This document shows positions 1 through 10,800 of a stretch of 64,000 nucleotides of DNA, piece by piece. Below the pieces are notes generated by a model, which made no database searches, was not told the origin of the DNA, and was given only the letters and a program-made list of their open reading frames with translations. Where the stretch lies: the NCBI GenBank assembly GCA_030998225.1, contig JAPYXD010000522.1:2170001-2234000 (forward strand), given 5' to 3'. Made by a program: the position numbers and the translations under genes. Every line of letters begins with the position of its first letter. Position 1 is the first letter of the stretch. The DNA comes from Diplolepis rosae (taxonomy: Eukaryota; Arthropoda; Insecta; Hymenoptera; Diplolepididae).

Positions 1-480
1 TAGTAAAAGCAATCATTTGACAGTTAATAGCATGTTTTCAGAGTGTAGTAGGTTTACATTGGACATTTTAACCAGGTCCCTGTCTGGTCCAAATGAGGCA
101 GATTAAAGTTCAGTTCAGGATTTGTCAAGACGGTCTAACTTTGTTAGTCTTATCGGGTTCCTATTGGGTCCTTATGTGTCAAGCTACTTCCTGAATCCAA
201 AACAGTAAAAACTCACTGATTAGCAGTGAAAATCCACTGTTCCGAATGTTATAAGTCTTCCACATAGAAATTAGTGAAATTTATCTGATTCCACCAGGAA
301 AACTCACTAATTAATCAGTGACATATACTGGTCGACTGTGAAATTCGCTGGTTAACCAGTGAGTTTCCCTAGTAATATTGGTTCAATTTCACTGATTCTA
401 TGCGGAAGACATATACGGTTCGAAATAGTGGTTTTTCACAATTTCGGGTTTTGGGAGTAAAGTTCAAATCGGATTTTGTC
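1..480. repeat. Repeat R1, copy 1 (5' part)
   Basis: Position 43 onward aligns base for base, with scattered changes, to 32,761 onward and 61,728 onward, so this is the first of three copies of a block marking the tandem units. It contains an imperfect fold-back (about 190-470) whose arms start around CAGTAAAAACTCACTGA and carry repeated CACTGA/TCAGTG motifs. No coding potential is seen. The copy is interrupted at 495 by a mariner element. Confidence 0.85.
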
Positions 481-494
481 AAGTCCATCTAATA

Positions 495-1791
495 TAACAC
501 GTGGATCAATAAGTCCCGAGACTAATTAGGAATAACACATTTTTTTGGCAAAAATCGAATTTATTCATCAACATAGTCTCCTTCAAAAGCAACACAATCA
601 GTCCAGCGCTTCTCTATTATTTCAATACCTTTCTTGTAGAACGATTTATCTTTGGCCTCGAAATAAGCGTTCGTTTCGGTGATGACTTCCTCGTTGGAGT
701 AGAATCTCTTTCCTTGGAGCATTTTTTTGAGGTCTGCAAACAGGTAGTAGTCGCTGGTGGCCGGATCCGGTGAATATGGTGGGTGCGGAAGCAATTCGAA
801 GCTCAATTCATTCAATTTCGCCATGGTAGCGAGCGACTTGTGACACGGCGCATTGTCTTGGTGAAAGAGCACTTTTTTCCTCTTCATTTGGAGCCGTTTC
901 TCACCGATTTCGTTCTTCAAACGCATCAATTGGCCAATGTAACGTTCGCTATTGATCGTCTTACCTTTTTCAAGGTAGTCAATTAACAAAACTCCATGAA
1001 CATCCCAAAATACTGAGGCCATAACCTTACCGGCCCACATTTGCGTTTTTGGCCGCTTTGGACGCTTCTCACCGACTGCAGTCCACTCGGCTGACGACCG
1101 CTTTGACTCCGGAGTATAGTGATGGATCCAGGTTACGTCCATTCTCACATACCGACGCAAAAAATTCGGTTTATTTCGGCGAAACAAATCCAAACAGCGC
1201 TCTGAATCAACGACACGTTGTCGTTTTTGATCCACCGTGAGAAAACGCGGCACCCACTTTGAGAACAGCTTCCTCATAAACAAATGTTCATGCAAAATAG
1301 CGTACACACTGCCGTATGATATCTTTAAGGTGTCAGCTATCTCACGCAATTTTAATTTACGGTTTTCGAAAACGATTTGGTGGACTTTTATGATGGTTTC
1401 CGGTGTAACTACCTCATTTGGCCGGCCGGAGCGTTCAGCATCTTCAGTGTCTGTACGGCCACGTTTAAACTCAGCATACCACCGGCAAATGGTTGTTTTT
1501 GATGGAGCAGAGTCCCCGTATCACTTTTCAAGCCATTGCTGAGCCTGCACTGTGTTTTTTTTCATCAAAAAGCAATGGTAAATCAACACACAAAATTGTT
1601 TCGAATCCATTGTTTTGAGAATATCAAGACTAGCGTCACTTAAATCATTGTAACTCGTGGACCAAACATCAGAATATGATGAAATTTTGACAGGTATCTT
1701 TTGAAGGTTGGTACTCATGAAAAATCATACAGAACTTTTATTGGCAATGCCATCTATGTTTCAGTCCCGGGACTTATTGAACCACGTGTTA
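495..1791 (-). mobile_element. Full-length mariner (irritans-like, D34D)
   Basis: The terminal inverted repeats begin TAACACGTGG and continue into AATAAGTCCC at both ends, flanked by TA target duplications (493-494 and 1,792-1,793). The 1,297-bp length is typical of a full mariner. Compared with R1 copies 2 and 3, about 220 bp of R1 that should lie to the right of the insertion site is missing, so insertion or a later event removed host sequence. The element is absent from the other two R1 copies and therefore postdates duplication. Confidence 0.93.
561..1610 (-). pseudogene. Mariner transposase with one nonsense codon
   Basis: Read on the minus strand from ATG at 1,610, the frame runs about 349 codons to 561, the usual mariner length (Himar1 type is 348). 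It is open except for a single TGA at 1,521-1,523, about 30 codons in. The N-terminal helix-turn-helix region, the linker WVPRFLT, the first catalytic Asp (RMDVTWIHHY, normally MDETW), the second (HQDNAPCH) and the third (SPDPATSDYYLF) are all present, with 34 residues between the last two. Similarity to irritans-subfamily mariners is from memory. The enzyme cuts and pastes the element at TA sites. One stop plus the E-to-V change beside the first Asp make this copy inactive or nearly so. Confidence 0.9.
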
Positions 1792-1878
1792 TATACCCGG
1801 CCCTAGATTGAATATCGTATACTTGAAGGAGCCTGAAGTACTCCTAAGACCACACTTTCTAGGAGGAGATGCATTTCT

Positions 1879-2186
1879 CCAATTTTTCCAAATCATTTCA
1901 GTCGATTATATCGATCATTAGAAGAGTGTATCACTCTACGTGATAACGGAACTCTACCATATCGACCTTACCAACCTGTGATTTAGAATTAATTTAACGT
2001 CTCGTAAGACTATATGGAATTTCATCAATATAATTTTTGAAGAAATTCCTTCTAGTCTTACGAGACGTTAAATTAATTCTAAATCACAGGTTGGTAAGGT
2101 CGATATGGTAGAGTTCCGTTATCACGTAGAGTGATACACTCCTCTAATGATCGACATAATCGACTGAAATGATTTGGAAAAATTGG
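1879..2186. repeat. Near-perfect fold-back (palindromic) element
   Basis: The left arm starting CCAATTTTTCCAAATCATTT at 1,879 is repeated in reverse complement ending at 2,186. The arms are about 130 bp long and I count only about two differences, around a roughly 40-bp loop. The matching place in the other R1 copies lacks it. Such similar arms imply a young element or ongoing arm conversion. No ORF. Confidence 0.88.
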
Positions 2187-2250
2187 TTAAATAGTTCATG
2201 ATACATCGGTAGCCGAATAGGCGTTAACAAGATTCTGTGAGAAAAGTTGT

Positions 2251-2325
2251 GGAACCTCCGTAGCTCAGATGACAGAGCATTCGACCGGAAATCAAAAGGA
2301 CCTGGGCTCGATACACAGCGGAGTG
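2251..2325 (+). repeat. tRNA-derived SINE head, copy 1
   Basis: The sequence has a pol III A box (TAGCTCAGATGACAGAGC, 2,261-2,278) and a B box-like GGGCTCGATAC (2,304-2,314), in the spacing of a tRNA followed by a T-rich/CACAGAAAA tail. Its ends do not form a clean acceptor stem. Similar heads occur on the minus strand at 28,130-28,238 and, degraded, at 56,555-56,700, so it is a dispersed tRNA-derived SINE and not a tRNA gene. Confidence 0.65.
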
Positions 2326-2796
2326 GAAGCGTTCCTTTTTTCACAGAAAATTTCTTCAAAGATGCATTTCTCATACCTGGTAGATGGATTGGATACTGTG
2401 TCCTCGAAGGATGCACTCCAGTAAAAGTACCGCCCAGAGAGGGATAGGAAAGAACTGGAAGTTCAATAAGTTCGTAGAAAAAAACAGAAAAACAGCCTCG
2501 ATTGGGATTTGGCTGTCAGTACTGAGCTGGTACTTCAAACTAGCACTTGTCGAGTACTAGCAGCCGATACTGACTATATTTTAGCTGATGGAATTTTAAA
2601 ATTTCAAAAGTATTATAACTTCTAGTATAACTATATTAGAAACTAGATTGATCGATAACTTCTACAATTCTATTCAAAATTAAATTTATACAAATTGAAT
2701 CAAAAAAATTTTATCGAAATTTCATATTTTGCACTGGAAAATATAGTTTTTTGCAAAAAAACTGAAAAATGTATGGAAGACTCAAGGAAAAATATA

Positions 2797-3500
2797 TTAG
2801 GTGCGTAACTAAGTTCCCGCTGTTTTTTTTTATGAAAATGCAACTTTATTGTGAAAAAATGGTTACAAATAAATCATTTAAAGTATTGCCCATCGTTAGC
2901 TACAACTTTTGCCCATCTTTTTTGGTAGAACCCGAATACCGTTAAGGTAAAAGTGTTCATCTTTTGAGGCTATCCACGAATCAAGACATTTTTCGATGTC
3001 TTTATATGAGCGGAACTCTTGATCAGCCAGACCATGTGCCATCGATCGCAACAAGTAATAATCGGACGGCGCAATATTTGGGGAATACGGCGAGTGGGGT
3101 AGGACTTCCTATTTGAGCGTTTCCAGATAAGTTTTAACGGGTTTAACAGCAGTGCTCGGCTTAAACGCATTAGTTGCGTTCGATACCGTTCCACAGTGAT
3201 GGTTTCATTCGCTTTCAACAGCTCATAATAAATAACATCAGCGTCTTCGAAGGTTTTTGGCCTTCCTTCACGCGGACGGTCGTCAACATTAGAATCACCG
3301 TCTTTGGAGGGACGGAACCAATCACGACACGTTGTTTCACTCAGTATATGACGCCAAAACAAAATCACTAATGTGTCAAAACGGTTTGCTTACCATATGT
3401 CTAAGCTTGGTTCATAACGTTTTTGATAGGTCAAAATCGACCAGCACTTACTGCTGGAGCCATCTATTCACAAACAGCGGGAACTTATTTGCGCACCTAA
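2797..3500 (-). mobile_element. Internally deleted mariner (cecropia-like)
   Basis: TIRs TTAGGTGCG(T/C)AA with AAGTTCCCGC at both ends are flanked by TA; the empty site is at about 34,525 in unit 2. The element is 704 bp, about half normal length. On the minus strand (3,368 to 2,970) the DNA-binding end (ETTCRDWF...REGRPKTFED) is joined directly to IYYELLKANETITVERY, a region past the first catalytic Asp. It cannot encode a working transposase but keeps both ends, so it could be mobilised in trans. Confidence 0.88.
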
Positions 3501-3754
3501 TATATGAAATTATTTATAAAACACATTTTGAATCGATATGTTAAGAATATCTCAAAAATCGTTATAGGTATCGCTAAAGTGAGATGATATTAGCAAACTG
3601 CGTTAAAAAAAGCATCAAAATAACCTGCGTTGGTATCGAAAAAAAATTCTTACTCATAAAAAAAATGGTTGAAAAATTTTTTATTAACAATTTGAATTGC
3701 AAATATTTATTAAACTAGACGTGATAGCAACAAACCGAAGCCAGATGCTTCTTC

Positions 3755-5612
3755 CAGATGAGACTTCTATGTCGGTTTATATTCACTATTTAGATTCTGT
3801 ATACAACCAGTACTAAACCAGTACTATTCCGAATGTTGGCACACCTCCTTTGTCGGTATTGAAACATTTACGATTTTTGTTATTCAATATTTAATTTGTT
3901 TTCTCACATTTTACTTTGTTTCGAAGCTGTTTTTCTTTTAGTTTCTGACATTTGATGAATTTTAATTCGCTCTTACTTTCAGAGCACACGTCAGATTTAA
4001 AGTGTCAAAAGGGATACACATGAAGGTGGAGCGTTTCGGCGGGCTTTTCCCTAAAAAAAAAAATAAAACTCACTATTTTCTTTTGATCTTTTCGATCACA
4101 CGAAACTAATCAATCAGATGGGTTGAGATCCGTTTCTCTATTAAAATTGTGGTTTCTCTAGCGTCCAGGTTCTCTGCAAATAGAAAAAGGGGCTAAATGA
4201 GAGATCGTGTAGATTCTCTAATCTAAAATATAACGGCTCGCGATGGTTCGAGTAAGGAGGACTTCCACCTGAAAATAAAGTTGGGTCGAGTTAAGAGCAT
4301 AACTTTAAATTCACAACAGAAAAACCCCCACAACTGCGCGTCACTAAAAACTACTCATATATCTATATAATAGGGAAATAATGTGTGTTGCGTTCGAACG
4401 TGCAAAAATATCAGTTTTAACCTGCGTAATTATCAACCTAATTGGTTTGATCGCTATGGTCGTTTGTCATCATTTATTTCAGCACGCTACTTCCCTAATT
4501 GTGGATACAATTTCGTAAACTTCTTTATTCGATAGATCGGATAAATGGTATTAGCAAGGTTTTGGCAATTGTCCTCGATGTCCCTTATGGAAGGCTTCAA
4601 GGTGAACGCTTGCCAACGAGGTGTGGTTAAATTTCTAAATAATCCTGTGATGCCTCTTAAGAGTACAAAACAGTCTCATTTAGCAGTAAGCACAGAGATG
4701 GTGGGAAATAAAGAAACTGCGATGTCCCAATTGGCTTCAAAGCAGTTATACTTCATAGGGAAAGGATGTTTTACGAGCAGCTCCGATGTAAGGAATTATT
4801 CGCTTCCAAAGGAACTGTCGTGGAGGAATCTATCGAAGGAAGAAGCTATCACTTTCCGCGTTATTTTCACGGTACGAAAACTCGAACTTTTAAACTTCCA
4901 CTATCCCCACGACTTTATCTTATTTAAATGCTCTTAACTCCCTAAGAAGGAGAGTTGGTCCGCATGTAGTAAGCGGATTCTCGAAATCTATCGTCCAGGT
5001 GATGCTACAATGCACCTAGGCGAGAGACGAGCTCCGTTTTTCTTTGAACAAGTGATCGGAGGGTTAACTTCGACCTACCTGGAAGTAGGTATTCCTGGCG
5101 AAGTGATTCTTGTCGATTCTTGACTTACCTCGTCACCTCGGTTGATTTCTAATTTGTCCCTATCAATCCCTACCTATCTGAATTTGGAGAAAGAAGGGCT
5201 AGTTTAGTAATTTCCAATTCGTTTTAATCACCTGATGGGGAGCCAATAAGAATTGTTAAAAGAAGTTAATTGGAAAAATTAAGTTTTTATTAAATAATTA
5301 ATATTTTGCTTAATTATCTAGTTTGCACGGTGCGCGCTTCGCTGGGTGTTAAAAAGAGCCTTTCCTCATATTTTTACCCTTGCTAGGTCCCGAGAAAAAT
5401 GACCTTTTGCATCTTCATGCATTTAGGTATTAGAGGAAAAGAGAAAACCTGATTATTAATAAAGGAAAATAGATCCACGTGTCGTCATTTCATGAACGGC
5501 CTTGACCCACTGTTTAGGAGCGAGATATACACACAAATATTTTCATTAGTATAAATGCCAACACTAGTTATGTAATTTATTTCTAATCTCTGTTTGAAGT
5601 AACGAATTAAAG
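3755..5612. other. Unit-1-specific stretch, no recognised gene
   Basis: Unit 2 jumps from 34,770 to 34,876 where unit 1 has this extra 1.85 kb. It holds one open frame (4,545-4,937 plus, 130 codons) that I do not recognise and that has no counterpart elsewhere in the window. GAGTTAAGAGCAT at about 4,290 recurs inverted at about 4,927, flanking that frame. The stretch looks like an inserted element that could not be typed. Confidence 0.4.
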
Positions 5613-6680
5613 TAGAGTGTCAGCTCTCAATGATATTCCTATTTCAAAGCTTCACCAGTTCTGTCGAAGAATACTGCGTCAGTACTGTACCAGTAGTAAG
5701 CCAGTAATTTGTCAATGTTTGACACAGTATTGATAGGCAGGACTGGCATTACTCCTCGGTCACAACTGGCACAATACTGTGCTGGTGGTAAAAACTGTCT
5801 AGCCTCCGACTTTTCCACCTGGGCCCTACCTATATTTTAGACTGTAGTGAAAAAATCGATCTCTCGTAGGATTTTTCAAAAAAGGAGATTATATTTAAGT
5901 AGAATAATTATTTATATGCTATATTAATTTCAAAGATGACTACTTTAACACGTAATTCATGAGCAGTGCATAGGCACCCTCCACATTTTATTTTGTAGTA
6001 ATTATACGCTCTGGTATAGAGAAATTTAGAAAATTTCGGTATTTGTGCTGCTTGAAAATAAAAATTATTTTAAAAAAACATCAAATCACTCCACCGTGTA
6101 GTTTTATAGTTAAGTTCATTAAAAATTTCATTGACTGGGTTTGAAGTTTTTATACACGAGTTCTGTGCGAGCTCTATCTGTCTATATTCAGAATTTCATA
6201 TTAAATGTTAGAAATATCCAATCTTTGAACATTATTTCCTCAAATGATTCATAGAAATTATATTAATTATTGTGTTGCCGGGTCGCGATACTGTTACGTT
6301 TATCCATTTGAAAGTTTCATTGAATTATCTATCAAACGCAACAACAGAAAATAGTTAATTTCGCAAGCTGTCTTTTTTTATATACTTTTCTATTGATTTT
6401 TATAAAAATTATATTATAGATTATCAGTACACATCGCTGAACATAATATATTAACGCTTTTAAAATATATATAAAGATAAGATAATAATAAAGAAGTTTG
6501 AAGAATTATTGTTTCTACATTTTTAAATTATCAGATTTTTAATGAATTAATTACTAAATTCTGAATTATTAAATATAAGAATTCCATAATTACTAAAGTT
6601 TGTGTCAATTTACAAACTAATAAAAATTGTGCTTATCTAAAAAAACTGGCACTGATAACTGCGCATCGTGACAGTAAAAA
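5613..6680. repeat. Duplicated spacer, unit 1 copy
   Basis: Matches 34,876-35,110 plus 36,030-36,560 in unit 2. The first part (5,640-5,800) is rich in CAGTACTG/CCAGTA motifs in both orientations. Unit 2 carries a DD41D element at the place matching about 5,849. The block 6,183-6,340 is in reverse orientation relative to unit 2 (36,329-36,480). No gene is seen. Confidence 0.7.
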
Positions 6681-7818
6681 TTCCACAAAACTTTTAAGCG
6701 AACGACAACCATTGGTCAAAAATGGCTAGTTGACGGAATCGTCCTTTCTTTTTAGGCCTTCATTATGTGTGCCAAATTTCAATTCAATCCGATAATTATA
6801 TCGAGAGTTATCGTGTCCACAGACGCCGGACAGATAGACACTTTCGTAAAAACAGTTTTTTTTACTCAGGGGGTCTCAAAACGAAAAGATTTAATGAATA
6901 TTGCGGAAGTAATTTTTCACATAAAACCCTTACCTTCTCATATGATGAGAATGTAAAAATTCACGTTTGCTTTTGACTAATTCAGAAAGAAGGTTCATCT
7001 CTATTCCATTCCATAATGTCTTAAATACTTACCCTGATCTGAAATTTGAAATGCAAAAGGAATATTTTTCGAATTCTTTTTAGGAGAGTTATACTTGTAA
7101 CTCTTGTCTAAACTTGATGTAAAAGAAGACAAATATTTTTTTTGTGTTTCAAATTTCAGTTCATGGTAATTCTTGAAGACGTTATGGAATCTTTGGATAC
7201 AGATGGTCAAACCTAATGGCTAATAAATGTATCTATCTCTCGCGAACATTAATGAATTAATCAAGCTGAAGACTCAGCTGTATTCATAAAGTTATATATA
7301 TATATGTGACCGTCCGCGAAGAAAGGTGCCTATCCAAAAAATTGATTTTCATTTTTTTATACAAATTGATAGTTTTTGAATCACTTTTTGTGAAGTTTGC
7401 AAAAATCGAAAAAAAATTATGTCACTTGCTTCCTTTGTTGTTAAGCTACAAATGTACGAATATTAGGCGTAAACCCACTATTTGTTCTTGTCAAAAAATT
7501 TCGAAAGGGATTGTAAAATGTTTGAATATTTTTTTAGTATATGTCATTATGATGACACTGAGGAATTAAGCCTCCTTGCAAACATTGTATGATTCCTTAA
7601 AAATGTAAGTATAGAATGTTCTCGTTACTTGTGATTGTAGAAGATTCTATGCTTACTTTTTTAAGGAATCATAAAATGGGTTTATTTACGTTTTCTTGAT
7701 AAACAAGAATAATATATAGCCTTATATTTGCCTGGTAATGATACGCATGTATTTTTCTGTTTGAAAGTTCCGAGTATGATGAAATATTTGAAAATAATTA
7801 CAACATAGTGTTAATATC

Positions 7819-7857
7819 TATAAAAGCGAACAAATTTTTTTCGATTTTATCAGTTTA
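7819..7857 (+). promoter_or_regulatory. TATA/initiator core promoter of gene alpha (unit 1)
   Basis: TATAAAAG begins at 7,819 and the arthropod initiator TCAGTT has its A at 7,852, 33 bases downstream, the canonical spacing. The first ATG is only 23 bases past the initiator, so the leader is short. Unit 2 has the same arrangement at 38,923 and 38,956. Confidence 0.75.
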
Positions 7858-7874
7858 TTCATCAGTTTGTGAAA

Positions 7875-10800
7875 ATGAAGTACCTACGTGCTGCTTTACT
7901 GTGTTTGATTTTGGCTTGTACTTTTCTACTCGGTATGGATAGTAAAATTCTTTTACGTACGAAAATGTAATAAAAATAAGAAGAAAATTTGACCGAGTAA
8001 AATAAATGCTTTTATGTGGAAACTGTTCTTTTTAGTAAAGTAAAAATTCTCTAAGGACATGTAATGATTGAAAAAAGTAAGAAGTTCATGTGAACAACTT
8101 GGTCAAATTTTAACATATTTACATTCAAAATGTATAACATTTTGTTTTTCAAATTTGGGAAATGCCAGAGAAGATAAAAATGGACGTAGATAGACCACTT
8201 AAGGTTTTAAAAATAAAAAAATCTGCCCGCTCCGCGGGCACATTCTCATCGCGCGCTACGCTCGCAAGTTTGAGCGCGCCTAGGGCGCGCGATTCGATCG
8301 TCGCGCTTCGCGCTCCGTTCTTTCAGGACCTCGCGCTTCGCGCTCGGTCTTGTGCTCTTCGCATAAATTTAAGTTTATTTCTTATATTTTGATACTGAAG
8401 CTCAAACCAATTTTATAATAATATTACAGATGATGTGAATTACACATTTTCTCAAAGTCACTGAATTTCTTTTTGAATTTAAGTGAGACAGGAAATTCAA
8501 TTTACTTAAGGCTCTATCGGCCTTAAGGAACACATTCTCATCATGACACTCGCGCTTCGCGCTCGATTTTCTGTATACATTTCAGTATAACTTTTTAATA
8601 AATTACATTATTAAAAGAATTTACTTTCTTCCACATATCTAAAAAGGAAAAACAATCGTAGACTTTATTTAAGGAAACGATTTTGCAGAAAAACGCTTAT
8701 TTCGTATCTTACATATTTTGGTGAAAAAAATTGAATTTTTTCAATATTAAAAATCAAAACATAAAATATACATCCTGTCCCGAAATTTCTTTATCAGAAT
8801 TTGTAGACCTCATTTAGGCAATCAATTTTCCATCTAAACGTTTTTTTTGCATCTCATATTTTGTCTAAAAAATGGAATTTTTTCATTTTTATCGTATTTT
8901 TTGGAATTGAAACGAAAAATATATCTTTTATCAGAAACTGTGTCAGACAAAATTTGTAGATCTTTTTGAAACGAACAACTTTGTATTCTTACGTTTTTTT
9001 GGTATTTCCAATATTATTGTTAAAAAATTGAATTTTGGATTTTCAATCGTTTTTTTTTTAATTAAAAAGAAAAATATGCATCTTATGAAAAAATGTTACA
9101 ATTCAAATTTGTAGGTCTTTATGTAGAAAATAATATTGTATCATAACGTTTTTTCGTATCTCGTATAATTTAACTGGAAAATGGAATTTTGATACTGACT
9201 TTTTTCGAATTTGAATATGCTGTAACATTTCTAATTTTGATTTAATCAAAAAATGTTATTAGGATAATTTGTAGAGATTTATGAGCACTATCAAAAATCA
9301 GGATTGGAATTTTCGATTTTTTCAAAAAATTATTTTCAAAAACACAAAAGTAGTGCTCAATCCCTTAATTTTGATTGGATGTGGCTGGTTAACGAACTTG
9401 TCCTTACTTTTTCGGCTCCGATAAAGTGTACCAAAGCTCAATTCAATCTGATAATTCTATCGAGAGTTATGCCGCACACGACCTACTACAGACAGACAGA
9501 CAGACACTTTCGTAAAAACCATTTTTTCTGACTCGGGGGGGTCTCAAAACGTAAAAATTTGATGAAAATTTCGAAAGTCATTTTTCACATAAAACCAATA
9601 CCTTCTCATCCATGATGAGAATGTAAAAATTATTTTTGAAAGGTTTTGCTGAAATTGAAATTTGTTTCGTTTTCCAGACCAAAAGTTGTCTATCTACGCT
9701 TTTTTTTATCTTCTCTAGACGCAGAGAAATAACTAGTGCCACGCACTTCAGACAAACAAGTGTTCAACACTCAAGGTAGTCCGGTAGTGGGAAGGGGGGT
9801 GGTTAAGTGCCGTTTTTTATTTCATATATCAATAGATTAGACTCCTCCCGATCCCGAATTTTTTTTTATTTAACTAATTGTAATTATAATTCAATCATTG
9901 TAACTATAATTTAACAGATAAATTCCTTTATTAACTCCCACTGAATTGAAGTAATTTCAATTTTAATACAAAAATGTAAGATTTCCATACAATAATTTCC
10001 ACAATAATACTTTAAACTAAATATCTGGAACATAACCTATAATAAAGGGTTTCCCAACAGGGGTGATATGATTTTGAATGTCCCTATCGGGCTCATTTGA
10101 ACTGAAATTTTTGACGTCTGCTGTGAGTTGTCATCAGTAAGGTTTGCCATTTAATCATGAGTAGTTTCACGCTTCCACAACGTTTGGAAATTGTCCAATT
10201 ATTTTATCAAAATTCGAGAAGTTTTGTCGGTGTTGAAAGAGCATATCGTGCAAAATATGGTCGTCATTCTGCTCCATCCGGGCTCTCAATTCGTCGAATA
10301 ATCGATAAGTTGGAGAGTGAATTTACTCTATTGGATACTAAGCCTAAAAATCGTATGCGTACCGCACGTTCTACACAGAATATAGCCGCCGTACCGTGAA
10401 TTGTCCGTGCCACGCCGATCTCAGGAATTGGGCCTGTCCAGGATGACTACCTGGCGTATTTTCCGATTGGATCTTGGCCTGCATCCCTATAAGATCATTC
10501 TGGCCCAAGAACTGAAGCCTAATGACCATCGTTTGCGTCGGGAGTTCGCGGATTGGGCTCTGGAATCAATTGAAAATGATCCCAATTTTCATCAAAAAAT
10601 CATCTTTTCTGATGAGGCGCATTTTTGGCTCAAGTCTCGGGGGACATTTGGCCGATATATTGTTTAAATCATAAATGGCATAGAATATCCAATATAATAA
10701 AAAAGATTTCGATCAATTCCGAATGAATATTCAGTGTTTTTTTTCAATTTCAAAACATATCATCCTTATTGGGAAACCCTTTATTATTACCCTTTTAGTT

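Larger units (their letters stand above)
1796..2796. repeat. Repeat R1, copy 1 (3' part, with insertions)
   Basis: Segments 1,796-1,878, 2,360-2,497 and 2,660-2,796 match 33,417-33,500, 33,685-33,820 and 34,395-34,525. Between them sit a fold-back element and a tRNA-like SINE absent from the other copies. At about 2,460 it keeps only some 35 bp of the mariner end (TTCAATAAGTTC) that is longer in copies 2 and 3. No gene is seen. Confidence 0.75.

Noticed and set aside
4545..4937. 130-codon ORF as a gene
   Set aside because: No homologue in unit 2, no recognisable motif and no splice context; reported only as part of an unassigned stretch.
7306..7569. 87-codon ORF conserved in both units (also 37,325-37,606)
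   Set aside because: Protein and DNA similarity are about equal, no splice or promoter signals fit, and it lies in shared spacer upstream of the alpha TATA box. Conservation is explained by recent duplication.
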